From: Roseivivax halodurans JCM 10272
Lineage (GTDB): Bacteria > Pseudomonadota > Alphaproteobacteria > Rhodobacterales > Rhodobacteraceae
Assembly: GCF_000521785.1 (NCBI RefSeq)
Contig: NZ_JALZ01000005.1
Span: forward strand, 158,376-222,375
DNA: 64,000 bases
Direction: 5' to 3'
The notes beneath the pieces were generated by a model. That model saw only the letters and a list, made by a program, of their open reading frames with translations, ran no database searches and was not told the origin of the DNA. Position numbers and translations under genes: made by a program. Every line of letters starts with the position of its first letter. Positions within the stretch are counted from its first letter, which is position 1. Below, one piece after another: positions 43,714-53,256 of the stretch.

Positions 43714-45612
43714 TCAGAATTGCAGGCGGTAGAGCGCGAACCCGTCGGCATCGGTGCGGCCGGTATCCTCGAGCCCGAGCGTCCGGGCGACGGCACCATG
43801 CGCCCGGGCGGAGGGAGAGGTTCGGAAGATCGCCGATGCGCCCTCGATCGGGGCGAAGCGCCAGGGCGCGGAGCGTTGCGGCGGGATCGTGCCGCGGCGC
43901 TCCATGATCTCGGAAATCATTGCGAAGACCGAACGATCGGGCTCGAAGAACGGCTCGTCCGGCCAATCCGCGGGCACGCCGCCGCTGCCGGCCGAGCGGT
44001 ACGTGTTCACCGCGATGTGGAATAGGTCGTCGTCCCGCACGCGGCGTCCGCGATACCTGAGCTCCGTGATGCGCCCCGCGGCCCCGGGAACCGGATGTCC
44101 CGCGCAGTCGACAGCGCGCGGGCGGGAGAGGTCGACCGACCATGTCACTCCGTCGAGAGCGTCGAAATCGTAAGGGGCCACATCGGTCAGGCGAAGGGCG
44201 GGGGCCCTCGCCCCGGGGGTGACGGGGAGGTATGCCGCAGCGCTCCGTTCGAGCCATGCGCGGACGTGGGCCCCTCTCATGCGCCGGACCTGAAGCAGGT
44301 TCGGGAACGGATAGAGCATGGTGAGATGCCGCATCAGCACCTCGCCGGCCGGGATGTTGAGATAGTCCGCAGGATCGTCGAAACCGCCGGCCGGGTAGGG
44401 CGCGGTCGAGATCAGCAGGGGCGCGTCCTCGGGCGGCGCCGGCATGTTCTCGGAGAGCCAGGCGCGGACCGCCCAGCCGACCGTTCCCTGCGCTCCCCAA
44501 TCGCCGGCGAGCGAGAAATAGCTGGTGATCGGTGTATCCGTCCAGGCGAGACGCCGACGGATATGCGCGAGGGTTCGGCGGTGATCCTCGACCACCGCGT
44601 TGAGGCATCGGGCCAGCGCGCGTTTGCAGCGCGGAGGGCCGGACGTGCCGGTGGCGGGCACGAGCACGCTGCGCGATGCGTCCCGGTGCCAGTCGCCGGC
44701 ACAATCCTGGCTGAGATCGAGGTCGATCACCCCGAGATGGGTTCCGTGACTGCCGCTGGCGACGATCGGCACCTCGCTCGTCGCGTCGCCGTCCGGCGAC
44801 ACCGCGCCGGCGTAGCGCTCGTGGGTGTGGCCGCCCACGACGGCGTCGATGCCGGGGACGTTCGCGAGGGCGCGGGCGGCGCCCAGACCCTCGTCCGTCG
44901 TTGCCGTGTTGCCGACCCCGGCATGGCAGAGCGCGACGACGACGTCCGCGCCGGCGGCGCGCAATTCGGGAACCGTGCGGAGGGCGGCCTCGAGGATCGG
45001 CTCGCTCTCGACCGATCCCTTGAGGCGATGGCGGTCCCAGATCGGAATGTCGGACGGGGCGAAGCCGACCACGCCGATCCTCAGACGGCGCGCGATGCCG
45101 TCCTGATCGAGCACGTCGCGTTCGAGGATGTGCCAGGGCGAGAAGATTGGCGCGCCGTTGCGTCCCGTCCGGCGCAGGTTGGCCAGCACGATCGGGAAGG
45201 TGCACTGCGCGTAGGTCTCCATGAGCACGTCGAGACCGTAGTTGAACTCGTGGTTGCCGACGGTCGCCGCATCGTAGCCGAGAAGGTTCATGGCTGCGAT
45301 GGCGGGATGGGCGCGCCGGGTTCCGGGACCGCTGCGGGCGGCCTCGCGCGCGGCGAGGTCTCCCATGGGATTTCCGTGGATCACGTCGCCATTGTCGAAA
45401 AGAAGGGTATTCGGAGCCTCTGCGCGCGCCTCCGAGATCGCCGAGGTGAGGGCGGCAAGGCCGCGCGAGGGATCGGGCCGGTCGGTGCCGTAATCATGCG
45501 GGTAGACCTGCATGTGGAGGTCGGACGTCGCCAGGATCCGGAGTTGCACGCGGGCCGCGCCCATCGACGAGACGTCCAAGCTCAACTGATCCAAAGAACC
45601 GTCCATGCCCAT
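43714..45612 (-). CDS. 2',3'-cyclic-nucleotide 2'-phosphodiesterase/3'-nucleotidase-like protein
   Basis: A 632-residue calcineurin-like metallophosphoesterase plus 5'-nucleotidase C-terminal domain. Metal motifs: ATSDLHMQVYPHDY near the N-terminus, LFDNGDVIHGNPMGD, VGNHEFNYGLD near 110, and GGHTHERY near 240. The C-terminal domain has NLLQVRRMRGAHVRAWLE and the FHIAVNTYRSAGSGG motif. I prefer the ATG at 45612 because GGAG is six bases upstream; an ATG at 45639 is also open. Either way there is no obvious signal peptide, which is odd because CpdB is periplasmic in E. coli. It may be cytosolic, or the annotation of its location may differ. Substrate is inferred. Confidence 0.83.
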   Translation of the reverse strand: MGMDGSLDQLSLDVSSMGAARVQLRILATSDLHMQVYPHDYGTDRPDPSRGLAALTSAISEARAEAPNTLLFDNGDVIHGNPMGDLAAREAARSGPGTRRAHPAIAAMNLLGYDAATVGNHEFNYGLDVLMETYAQCTFPIVLANLRRTGRNGAPIFSPWHILERDVLDQDGIARRLRIGVVGFAPSDIPIWDRHRLKGSVESEPILEAALRTVPELRAAGADVVVALCHAGVGNTATTDEGLGAARALANVPGIDAVVGGHTHERYAGAVSPDGDATSEVPIVASGSHGTHLGVIDLDLSQDCAGDWHRDASRSVLVPATGTSGPPRCKRALARCLNAVVEDHRRTLAHIRRRLAWTDTPITSYFSLAGDWGAQGTVGWAVRAWLSENMPAPPEDAPLLISTAPYPAGGFDDPADYLNIPAGEVLMRHLTMLYPFPNLLQVRRMRGAHVRAWLERSAAAYLPVTPGARAPALRLTDVAPYDFDALDGVTWSVDLSRPRAVDCAGHPVPGAAGRITELRYRGRRVRDDDLFHIAVNTYRSAGSGGVPADWPDEPFFEPDRSVFAMISEIMERRGTIPPQRSAPWRFAPIEGASAIFRTSPSARAHGAVARTLGLEDTGRTDADGFALYRLQF

Positions 45613-45814
45613 TATCGCTCCGCAAGACACGGGTTTCATTCATGACTGTGTCCACGTCCGCAAACGTTAACCATCGCCATGATGATTCCTTATACGGATC
45701 GTACACGATGCAATCAGTAGTTGCTAACTGCGATAGCGTTATCGGTCCGTTTTACGTGTTTGTCACGAAAGGCCCCTCGTGCCAAAGCTGCCGCGCTCGG
45801 TGGAAGGGGTCGGA

Positions 45815-46771
45815 ATGCGACATGCGGAAGAGGTGACGTTCGGCGGCTCGGGGCTAGACCGGGCGGCGGAGCTGCGGGAGCGGCCGGAGGAACTGGAGCG
45901 GGCGATGGCCGATCCGGATGCGCGGGCGGTTCTGCTCTGGCGCGGCAAGCCGCTGGTGGCGGAGGACGCGCTGGTGCGGCTGCCGCTCGGTCATCCGGCG
46001 CTGGAGGATGCGGCGCCGGGGCGGACGCTGCTCGGGCGCGAGAACGGCGCGGTCGTGGTCGCGGCGGATCTGTCCGGGTGGGAGCCCGAAGGCGGCGTGC
46101 CGGAGACGCTGGGCGGCTTTTCCGACACGAGCGAGCAGGCGCATCCGGCGGTCGAGGGCGCCGCTTTCGCCGATCTGAGGCGGGTGATGACGCGGCTCGG
46201 CCCGCGCGATGCGGAGCTTGCCGCGACGGCGCGGGCGCTGTTCGGCTGGCACGGCTCCCACGGGTTCTGCGCGCGGTGCGGTGCGGCCTCGGAGGTGGCG
46301 CTTGCGGGCTGGCAGCGGGTCTGCCCGTCCTGCGGCGCGCGGCATTTCCCGCGCACCGATCCGGTGGTCATCATGCTCGTCACGCGCGGCAACTCGGTGC
46401 TGGTCGGACGCGCGCCGGGCTGGCCCGAGGGGATGTATTCGTGCCTTGCGGGCTTCGTCGAGCCCGGCGAGACGATCGAGGCGGCGGTGCGCCGCGAGGT
46501 CCGCGAGGAGGTCGGCGTCGAGGTCGGGCGGGTCGGATACCTTGCCTCGCAGCCCTGGCCGTTCCCGGCCTCGCTGATGATCGGCTGCCACGGCGAGGCG
46601 ACGAGCAGCGACATCACGCTCGATCCGGTTGAGATCGAGGAGGCGCTCTGGCTCAGCCGCGAGGAGCTGGCCGACGCCTTTGCCGGTACTCATCCGAAGG
46701 TCTGGCCGGCGCGCGACGGCGCCATTGCCCGGTTCCTCCTGCGCAACTGGCTTGCGGACCGGCTGGATTGA
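45815..46771 (+). CDS. nudC: NADH pyrophosphatase NudC
   Basis: A 318-residue Nudix hydrolase that splits NAD(H) to NMN(H) and AMP and can remove NAD caps from RNA. It has an N-terminal domain, a zinc ribbon CARCG (near residue 151) with CPSCGARHFPRTDP and the Nudix box GFVEPGETIEAAVRREVREE(V) near 210-232. The SQPWPFPASLMIGC segment is the NudC-specific SQPWPFPxS motif. I chose the ATG at 45815 because AAGGGG lies ten bases ahead; the ATG at 45779 would add twelve residues and has no ribosome site. It is divergent from the metallophosphoesterase gene. Confidence 0.93.
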   Translation: MRHAEEVTFGGSGLDRAAELRERPEELERAMADPDARAVLLWRGKPLVAEDALVRLPLGHPALEDAAPGRTLLGRENGAVVVAADLSGWEPEGGVPETLGGFSDTSEQAHPAVEGAAFADLRRVMTRLGPRDAELAATARALFGWHGSHGFCARCGAASEVALAGWQRVCPSCGARHFPRTDPVVIMLVTRGNSVLVGRAPGWPEGMYSCLAGFVEPGETIEAAVRREVREEVGVEVGRVGYLASQPWPFPASLMIGCHGEATSSDITLDPVEIEEALWLSREELADAFAGTHPKVWPARDGAIARFLLRNWLADRLD

Positions 46772-46823
46772 CGTTTTGCTCGGGCGCAGGCGAGCAGAGA
46801 GACCCGCGGGGCGAGGGAACGCG

Positions 46824-47282
46824 ATGCGGTTTTCGGTAAGGCAGGAGGTCGAGGGGGCGCAGGACCGGGTCTTTGCGGTCCTGAGCGATCATGCGGCGCT
46901 CGAGCGGGTGGCGCGGGAGAAGGGCGTCGAGGTCACGCGTACGGACGAGATGGACGGTCCGGCCCCCGGCATGACTTGGGAGATCGGTTTCGAATATCGC
47001 GGCAAGACGCGGGCGGCGACGCTGGTCCTGACCGAATACGACCCACCGAACCGGTTGACCTGCAACGCGGTGTCGGAGGGGCTCGAAGTGGCGATCGCGC
47101 TCGATCTCGAGGCGCTGTCCGAGACGCGCACCCGCGTGGCGCTGGACATGGACCTCTCGGCCAAGACGATGGGATCGCGCCTGCTGATCCAGCCGCTGAA
47201 GGTCGGGCGCGGGGCGATCGAGAAACGCCTGCAGGCCCATGCCGAGGATTACGCCCGTCAGATCGAGGCGCGGGCCGGCTGA
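46824..47282 (+). CDS. SRPBCC-family protein
   Basis: A 152-residue START/SRPBCC-type protein: it begins RFSVRQEVEGAQDRVFAVLSDHAALE, a pattern typical of these ligand-binding beta-grasp folds, then the core strands GMTWEIGFEYRGKTRAATLVLTEYD and helix GRGAIEKRLQAHAEDYARQI. The hydrophobic pocket ligand is unknown. It follows nudC on the same strand, 52 bp away. There is no signal sequence. It is converging on hemC. Confidence 0.78.
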   Translation: MRFSVRQEVEGAQDRVFAVLSDHAALERVAREKGVEVTRTDEMDGPAPGMTWEIGFEYRGKTRAATLVLTEYDPPNRLTCNAVSEGLEVAIALDLEALSETRTRVALDMDLSAKTMGSRLLIQPLKVGRGAIEKRLQAHAEDYARQIEARAG

Positions 47283-47289
47283 GGCCGGC

Positions 47290-48243
47290 TCAGGCGCTCG
47301 CGATCCAGTCGAAGAAATCGGTGCCGGCGCGGTCCAGAAGCTCTCGGGCCAGGTCGCGGCCCATGTCGGGGCCGTCGGCGATGGAGCCCTCGCGCTCGCC
47401 CGAATGCGCCTCGGAGCCGTCGGGGCGCAGCACCTCGCCGCGCAGCCAGAGCCGGTCGCCGTCGAGCAGCGCAAGGCCCGCGATGGGCGTCTCGCAGGAG
47501 CCGTCGAGCGCCGCGAGATAGGCGCGCTCGGCGGCGATTCTCTGCGCGGTCTCGAGATCGTGGATCGCCGCCAGCATCTCGGCCGCGCGGTCGTCGTCGA
47601 TGCGCCGCTCGATGCCGATGGCGCCCTGCGCGACCGCGGGGAGCATGTCCTCTGGATCCACGGGCGTCTGCGGCAGGTCGGTCATCTCGAGGCGGTTGAG
47701 CCCGGCGCAGGCGAGGAAGGTGCAGCGCGCGACGCCGTCCTCGAGCTTGCGCAGGCGGGTCTGCACGTTGCCGCGGAACTCGACCACTTGGAGGTCGGGG
47801 CGGCGGTGCTGCACCTGCGCGCGGCGGCGCAGGCTCGACGTGCCGACGACGGCGCCCTCGGGCAGATCGGCGATGCGGGAGAATTCGGGCGAGATGAACG
47901 CGTCCCGCGGATCCTCACGCGGCAGGTAGGTGTCGAGAATCAGCCCCTCGGGCTGCAGCGTCGGCATGTCCTTCATCGAATGCACGGCGAGGTCGATCTC
48001 GCCCGAGACCATCGCCGCCTCGATCTCGCGGGTGAAGAGCCCCTTGCCGCCAATCTCCTTCAGGGGGCGGTCGATGATACGGTCGCCGGTGGTCTTGATG
48101 ACCACGATCTCGAACGCCTCGTGCGGCAGATCGAAGGCGGCGGCGAGCCGGTCGCGGGTCTCGTTCGCCTGAGCGAGGGCGAGCGGCGAGCCGCGGGTGC
48201 CGATACGCAGGGCGGCGTCGGGGGAGGGAAGGTCGAGTGCCAT
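47290..48243 (-). CDS. hemC: hydroxymethylbilane synthase (porphobilinogen deaminase)
   Basis: A 317-residue porphobilinogen deaminase, which joins four porphobilinogens into hydroxymethylbilane. The dipyrromethane cofactor cysteine is Cys250 in LDGSCETPIAG. Other motifs are RIGTRGSPLALAQ (13-25), DLAVHSMKDMPT (84-95, with the catalytic Asp) and GTSSLRRRAQ (134-143). The length is standard. The ATG at 48243 precedes LDLPSPDAALRIGTRGSP. It is divergent from hemE across a 97-bp gap, an arrangement that allows joint control of haem synthesis. Confidence 0.95.
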   Translation of the reverse strand: MALDLPSPDAALRIGTRGSPLALAQANETRDRLAAAFDLPHEAFEIVVIKTTGDRIIDRPLKEIGGKGLFTREIEAAMVSGEIDLAVHSMKDMPTLQPEGLILDTYLPREDPRDAFISPEFSRIADLPEGAVVGTSSLRRRAQVQHRRPDLQVVEFRGNVQTRLRKLEDGVARCTFLACAGLNRLEMTDLPQTPVDPEDMLPAVAQGAIGIERRIDDDRAAEMLAAIHDLETAQRIAAERAYLAALDGSCETPIAGLALLDGDRLWLRGEVLRPDGSEAHSGEREGSIADGPDMGRDLARELLDRAGTDFFDWIASA

Positions 48244-48340
48244 GGGGCAAGGCTTATGACGGGTGGGGCAGGCTGGCAAGCGCGCTTGACACGAGCGCCC
48301 TGCCGTCCGAGGTGTTGCAGGCTGCAAGAAGGGGCCCCCG

Positions 48341-49366
48341 ATGACCAAGACGATCCTGCGCGCGCTGGCCGGAGAGACGCAAGATGTGCCGCCGATCTGG
48401 ATGATGCGGCAGGCCGGCCGCTACCTGCCGGAATACCGCGCGACGCGCGAGAAGGCCGGGGACTTCCTGTCGCTCTGCTACAATCCCGAGCTCGCCTCGG
48501 AGGTCACGCTGCAGCCGATCCGGCGCTACGGCTTCGACGGGGCGATCCTCTTCGCGGACATCCTGCTGCTGCCGCAGGCGCTGGGCGCGGATCTGTGGTT
48601 CGTGACCGGCGAGGGGCCGCGGCTTTCGACCGTCACCACCGAGGCCGATTTCGAGAAGCTGAAGCCGGTCCACGCGATCGACGAGACGCTGTCGCCGATC
48701 TACGAGACGGTGAAGATCCTGTCGCGCGAATTGCCGGCTGAGACCACGCTGATCGGCTTCGCCGGCGCGCCGTGGACGGTCGCGACCTACATGATCGCGG
48801 GCAAGGGCACGCCCGACCAAGGGCCGGCGCACGCGCTGAAGGACGAGAACCGCGCGCTCTTCGAGCAGCTTCTGGGCAAGATCACCGAAGGGACGATCGA
48901 GTACCTGTCGCGCCAGATCGAGGCCGGGGCCGAGGTGGTGAAGATCTTCGACAGCTGGGCGGGATCGCTTCAGGGCGACGATTTCCAGCGCTACGCGGTC
49001 GAGCCCGCGCGGATCATCATCGAGGCGCTGAAGCGCCGTCACCCGGACGTGCCGGTCATCGCCTTCCCGCGCGGCGCGGCGGAGCGGTTCAAGGGCTTCC
49101 ACGCGGCGACGGGTGCCACTTGCGTCGCGCTCGACGACGGGGTCACGCCGGACTGGGCGGCGGAGCACGTGCAGGTCTCGGGCTGCGTGCAGGGCAACCT
49201 CAAGTCGTCGCACATGGTCACGGGCGGCGAGGAGCTTGTCGCCGAGACGCGCGCCATCGTTGAGGCGTTCTCGGGCGGGCCGCATATCTTCAACCTCGGT
49301 CACGGGATCACGCCCGATGCGGACCCGGACAACGTCTCGCGCATGATCGAGGCGATCCGCGGCTGA
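48341..49366 (+). CDS. hemE: uroporphyrinogen decarboxylase
   Basis: A 341-residue uroporphyrinogen III decarboxylase, the next common step in haem synthesis, giving coproporphyrinogen III. Conserved features are [16 protein letters not shown] (about 19-34), the catalytic region [37 protein letters not shown] near 141-156, and the C-terminal [16 protein letters not shown]. The full length is typical. A dispersed repeat copy with a perfect hairpin begins ten bases after its stop (49376). Confidence 0.96.
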   Translation: MTKTILRALAGETQDVPPIWMMRQAGRYLPEYRATREKAGDFLSLCYNPELASEVTLQPIRRYGFDGAILFADILLLPQALGADLWFVTGEGPRLSTVTTEADFEKLKPVHAIDETLSPIYETVKILSRELPAETTLIGFAGAPWTVATYMIAGKGTPDQGPAHALKDENRALFEQLLGKITEGTIEYLSRQIEAGAEVVKIFDSWAGSLQGDDFQRYAVEPARIIIEALKRRHPDVPVIAFPRGAAERFKGFHAATGATCVALDDGVTPDWAAEHVQVSGCVQGNLKSSHMVTGGEELVAETRAIVEAFSGGPHIFNLGHGITPDADPDNVSRMIEAIRG

Positions 49367-49375
49367 GCGGCCGGA

Positions 49376-49426
49376 GTGGGGGCGCCGCCCCCACACCCCC
49401 GGAGTATTTTTGCCAAGAAGAAGGGG
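49376..49426 (+). repeat. dispersed intergenic element, copy 6
   Basis: GTGGGGGC-GCC-GCCCCCAC (49376-49394) is a perfect eight-pair hairpin, then ACCCCCGGAGTATTTTTGCCAAGAAGAAGGGG. In this copy the hairpin followed by TATTTTT resembles a weak terminator for hemE, in the same direction as transcription. Confidence 0.8.
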
Positions 49427-49542
49427 CGCGGCTGGGCCAGAGCGCCGCGGTCGGCGCACAGCGTTGTGCCGCAGCGCACATTGCGTTCGGGCGGGCCGCA
49501 TCTAGGTTCGGCGGTAACGGAACTTCGAGGGAAGGCGGGCCG

Positions 49543-50475
49543 ATGGCCGCGATGGTGCAGATCAGGGACGCCCGGAAGGTCTATGCGGGCGGCTTCGAGG
49601 CGCTCAAGGGCGTCACGCTCGATATCGAGGAGGGCGAGATCCTCGCGCTGCTCGGCCCGAACGGCGCGGGCAAGACCACGCTCATCTCGTGCATCTGCGG
49701 CATCTCGCAGCCGACCTCGGGCAGCATCACGGTCGGCGGGCACGACGTCGTCACCGAGTATCGCGGCGCGCGCTCGCTCGTCGGGCTGGTGCCGCAGGAG
49801 GTGAACCTCGAACCCTTCGAGAAGGTGTGGAACACGGTGCGCTTCACCCGCGGCGTCTTCGGACGGCCGCGCGACGACGCGCATCTCGAGGACATCCTGC
49901 GGCGGCTGTCGCTCTGGGAGAAGCGCGACGCCAAGATCAACGAGCTTTCGGGCGGCATGAAGCGCCGGGTGCTGATCGCCAAGGCGCTGAGCCACGATCC
50001 GAGCGTGCTGTTCCTCGACGAGCCGACCGCGGGCGTCGACGTGGAGCTGCGCCGCGACATGTGGCGCATCGTCGAGGACCTCAAGGCCTCGGGCGTGACG
50101 ATCATCCTCACCACCCATTACATCGAGGAGGCGGAGGCCATCGCCGACCGGGTCGGCGTGATCTCGGGCGGGCGGCTGCTGCTCGTCGAGGAGAAGGCCG
50201 CGCTGATGACGCGGATGGGCCGCAAGGAGCTGCGCATCGATCTTCAGGAGCCGATCGGCGCGGTGCCGGAGCGGCTCTCGGAGTTCGATCTGACGCTCGA
50301 GGACGAGGGGCACACGCTGGTTTACAGCTACGACACCTCGGCAGAGCGCACCGGGATCGCCCGTCTGATGACCGAGATGAGCGAGGCGGGGCTCGTCCTG
50401 CGGGACGTCCGCACGAGCCAGAACTCGCTCGAGGACATCTTCGTCGGGCTGGTGCATGAAGGAGATGCGGCATGA
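49543..50475 (+). CDS. ABC-2 type exporter ATP-binding protein
   Basis: A 310-residue ABC ATPase of the multidrug/polymer exporter class (YadG-like). Walker A is [11 protein letters not shown], the signature is ELSGGMKRR, Walker B is [12 protein letters not shown], and the switch His is in TTHYIEEAE. The C-terminal 80 residues extend beyond the ATPase and contain the LEDIFVGLV end typical of these exporters. The ATG at 49543 is first in the frame with a following [18 protein letters not shown] start; a second ATG at 49552 is close. It overlaps the permease gene by ATGA. The substrate is unknown. Confidence 0.88.
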   Translation: MAAMVQIRDARKVYAGGFEALKGVTLDIEEGEILALLGPNGAGKTTLISCICGISQPTSGSITVGGHDVVTEYRGARSLVGLVPQEVNLEPFEKVWNTVRFTRGVFGRPRDDAHLEDILRRLSLWEKRDAKINELSGGMKRRVLIAKALSHDPSVLFLDEPTAGVDVELRRDMWRIVEDLKASGVTIILTTHYIEEAEAIADRVGVISGGRLLLVEEKAALMTRMGRKELRIDLQEPIGAVPERLSEFDLTLEDEGHTLVYSYDTSAERTGIARLMTEMSEAGLVLRDVRTSQNSLEDIFVGLVHEGDAA

Positions 50476-51233
50476 ATTGGACAGCCGTCGGCGCGATCTA
50501 CCGCTTCGAGATGGCGCGCTTCTTCCGCACGCTGCTGCAGAGCTTCATCTCGCCGGTGATCTCGACCTCCCTCTACTTCGTGGTCTTCGGGGCGGCGATC
50601 GGCAGCCGGATCCAGGAGGTCGAGGGCGTCAGCTACGGGGCGTTCATAGTGCCGGGGCTGGTGATGCTGTCGGTGATCACGCAGGCGATCTCGAACGCGT
50701 CGTTCGGGATCTATTTCCCGAAATTCATCGGCACGATCTACGAGCTTCTGTCGGCGCCGATCAACTTCCTCGAGATCGTTGCGGGTTACGTGGGCGCGGC
50801 GGCGACCAAGGCGCTCTTCATCGGCATCGTCATCCTGGCCACTGCGGCGCTCTTCGTGCCGCTCCGGATCGAGCATCCTTTCGCGATGCTGGCCTTCCTC
50901 GTTCTCACCTGCCTCAGCTTCGCGCTGCTCGGCTTCATCCTCGGGATCTGGGCGAAGAACTTCGAGCAGCTGCAGCTGGTGCCTCTTCTTGTGGTGACGC
51001 CGCTGATCTTCCTCGGGGGTTCGTTCTACTCGATCTCGATGCTGCCGGGCATCTGGCAGAAGATCGCGCTGCTGAACCCGGTCGTCTACCTCATCTCGGG
51101 GTTCCGCTGGTCGTTCTACGGCCTTGCCGACGTGCCGGTCGGGGTGAGCCTGATCGCCATCGCGGCCTTCACGGGGATCTGCCTCGCGGTGATCTGGTGG
51201 ATCTTCCGCACCGGGTGGCGCATCCGGAGCTGA
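50472..51233 (+). CDS. ABC-2 type exporter permease
   Basis: A 253-residue ABC-2 membrane protein (YadH-like), partner of the ATPase at 49543-50475. It has six or so helices, with the ABC-2 signature in the fifth region: [49 protein letters not shown]. The short cytosolic N-terminus [26 protein letters not shown] is standard. ATGA overlap with the ATPase indicates coupled expression. There is no clue to the transported molecule. Confidence 0.89.
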   Translation: MNWTAVGAIYRFEMARFFRTLLQSFISPVISTSLYFVVFGAAIGSRIQEVEGVSYGAFIVPGLVMLSVITQAISNASFGIYFPKFIGTIYELLSAPINFLEIVAGYVGAAATKALFIGIVILATAALFVPLRIEHPFAMLAFLVLTCLSFALLGFILGIWAKNFEQLQLVPLLVVTPLIFLGGSFYSISMLPGIWQKIALLNPVVYLISGFRWSFYGLADVPVGVSLIAIAAFTGICLAVIWWIFRTGWRIRS

Positions 51234-51333
51234 CGCGCGCTTCTTCGGTTGTCCGCAGAAAAGCAATCCGTCCGGTGAGTGCTTTCTCATCCCCACCTCC
51301 GGTCGCGAGGCGCAGTCGGGCCTGAGGGCCGGA

Positions 51334-51356
51334 TCGCGACATGGCGACTGTCGCGA
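51334..51356. promoter_or_regulatory. perfect 8-bp inverted repeat upstream of the cupin gene
   Basis: TCGCGACA-N7-TGTCGCGA is an exact palindrome with a seven-base centre, about 108 bp ahead of the cupin GTG start. A further TCGCGAC lies at 51370-51376. It has the form of a dimeric repressor site, but no local regulator gene accompanies it. Confidence 0.45.
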
Positions 51357-51464
51357 ACGGAGCGCCCGATCGCGACGGACGCCGTGTCGGGTTTCGGCGC
51401 GACGGTCCCGGATGCTGCGGGGTATGAGCACCCAGTGACATGCCGGCGATGGAGGAGACGCCCC

Positions 51465-51911
51465 GTGGCGCTGACGGATATGGATGTGGCCGCGTTCGGG
51501 GGGATCTCGGACGCGGTCGGGATGATGGCCGCGATGCCCGTCGTGGCGAACGCGGATCATGCGCCGCTCGAGGGCGGAGAGGATCCGGCCTTCGGCACCG
51601 TGCGGTGGCGGACGCTCTTCTCGGCGGACCGGACAGAGACGCACGGGATGGTGCTGGGCGTCGCGGAGTTCGGGCCGGATGGCACGCTGCTGCCGCATCG
51701 GCACGCGCCGGCGGAGATCTATTACGGGCTCGCGGGCGACGGCGTGGTGACCATCGACGGCATCGCGCATGCGATCGCACCGGGCGTTGCGCTCTATATC
51801 CCCGAGGAGGCCGAACACGGCACGGTGGCGGGGCCGGAGGGGCTGAAGTTCCTCTATTCCTTCCCGCGCGACCGCTTCTCGGACGTCGATTACCGGTTCA
51901 CCGCGCCCTGA
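51465..51911 (+). CDS. cupin-domain protein, DMSP-lyase (DddW)-like
   Basis: A 148-residue single-domain cupin. Metal-site candidates are His78, His80, Glu84 and His118, with Tyr86 two residues after the Glu (HRHAPAEIYYGLAG). The H-x-H-x3-E-x-Y...H spacing agrees with what I recall of DddW, an iron-dependent DMSP lyase that cleaves dimethylsulfoniopropionate to dimethyl sulfide and acrylate; the first part is also the generic cupin motif, so this is not proof. GTG at 51465 has GGAGGAG seven bases ahead, a very good ribosome site. There is no LysR or acrylate gene beside it. A MFS gene follows after 93 bp. Confidence 0.78.
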   Translation: MALTDMDVAAFGGISDAVGMMAAMPVVANADHAPLEGGEDPAFGTVRWRTLFSADRTETHGMVLGVAEFGPDGTLLPHRHAPAEIYYGLAGDGVVTIDGIAHAIAPGVALYIPEEAEHGTVAGPEGLKFLYSFPRDRFSDVDYRFTAP

Positions 51912-52004
51912 TGCCGACCGGGCGTCCGGGGGCCTGCAACCCCCGGATAATGGCCCGTCAAGTTTTGCCTCGCCGTGCGCGGTGAAAGGGGCTAGAGCCG
52001 GACC

Positions 52005-53240
52005 ATGACCCGGATCGTTCCCCTGGGGCAGGCGCGCGACCTGCCGATCTGGCAGCGCCCAGTGACGCTGCTGTTCCTCATGGCCATCGCCATGCCGCTG
52101 TCCTTCGCGACATGGTCGGCGCTGCTCAACAACTTCGTCATCGAGGCGGCGGAGTTCGACGGCTCGGATATCGGCTGGCTGCACAGCGTGCGCGAGATCC
52201 CGGGCTTTCTCGCCGTGGGCGTGATCGCGGTCATCGTCTTCATGCGCGAGCAGGTGCTGGCGCTGGTGTCGCTGACGCTTCTGGGTGCGGCGACGGCGGT
52301 GACGGCGTGGTTCCCCTCGCTCGGCGGGATCCTGACGATCACCATGTTGAGCTCGATTGGCTTTCACTATTACGAGACGGTGAACCAGTCGCTGACGCTG
52401 CAATGGCTGCCGAAGGACCGCGCGCCGCAGATCCTCGGCTGGATGCTGGCCGCCGCCTCGGCCTCGGCACTCGTGGCTTATGGCGTGATCGTGATGACCT
52501 GGGAGAGCCTCGATCTGTCCTACAATACCGTCTACATGGCGTCGGGCGGGCTGACGATCCTGATCACGCTCTATTGCGCGATCGCCATGCCGCAATTCGA
52601 GGCGCCGGAGCCGCAGATCAAGCGCTTCGTGCTCCGCAAGCGCTACTGGCTCTATTACGCGCTGCAATTCATGTCGGGCGCGCGTCGGCAGATCTTCGTC
52701 GTCTTCGCGGGCTTCATGATGGTCGAGCGTTTCGGCTTCGAGGTGCACGAGGTCACGGGGCTCATGCTGGTGACCCTCGTCGCCAACATCGTCTGCGCGC
52801 CGCTCCTCGGCCGGGCAGTGCACCGCTTCGGCGAGCGCAGCGCGCTGGTCTTCGAATATGCGGGGCTGGTGGTGGTGTTCCTGGCCTATGGGGGCGTCTA
52901 CTGGTTCGGCTGGGGCGTGGTGCTGGCGGCAGCGCTCTATGTCGTCGATCACCTGTTCTTCGCGCTGGCACTGGCGCTCAAGACCTATTTCCAGAAGATC
53001 GCCTCTCCGGGGGACATCGCGCCGACGGCGGCGGTGGCCTTCACCATCAACCACATCGCGGCGGTCTTCCTGCCGGCGCTTCTGGGATATCTCTGGCTCG
53101 TCTCGCCGCAGGCGGTGTTCGCGCTGGCGGCGGGGATGGCGGGCACGTCGCTGGCGCTCGCGCTGCTGATTCCGCGGCATCCGGCGCCGGGGCACGAGAC
53201 GCGGCTCCAGCCGCTGCTGGCGGTGGCGCCGGCCGAGTGA
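52005..53240 (+). CDS. MFS transporter
   Basis: A 411-residue major facilitator with about twelve helices. The N-terminal half has LHSVREIPGFLAVGVIAV near 55-72, where an RE pair replaces the usual motif A arginine, and QWLPKDRAPQILGWMLAAASASALVAYG near 125-150. The C-terminal half holds FVLRKRYWLYYALQFMSGARRQIFVVFAGFMM. No substrate-specific feature is recognised. It lies between the cupin gene (93 bp) and the convergent sodium/solute symporter. Confidence 0.82.
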   Translation: MTRIVPLGQARDLPIWQRPVTLLFLMAIAMPLSFATWSALLNNFVIEAAEFDGSDIGWLHSVREIPGFLAVGVIAVIVFMREQVLALVSLTLLGAATAVTAWFPSLGGILTITMLSSIGFHYYETVNQSLTLQWLPKDRAPQILGWMLAAASASALVAYGVIVMTWESLDLSYNTVYMASGGLTILITLYCAIAMPQFEAPEPQIKRFVLRKRYWLYYALQFMSGARRQIFVVFAGFMMVERFGFEVHEVTGLMLVTLVANIVCAPLLGRAVHRFGERSALVFEYAGLVVVFLAYGGVYWFGWGVVLAAALYVVDHLFFALALALKTYFQKIASPGDIAPTAAVAFTINHIAAVFLPALLGYLWLVSPQAVFALAAGMAGTSLALALLIPRHPAPGHETRLQPLLAVAPAE

Positions 53241-53256
53241 CCGGCGCCCGCCGGGA

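Noticed and set aside
50328..53195. 955-codon minus-strand open frame
   Set aside because: It crosses the ABC exporter, cupin and MFS genes, all clearly coding on the plus strand. The composition is R/H/D/A rich without motifs.
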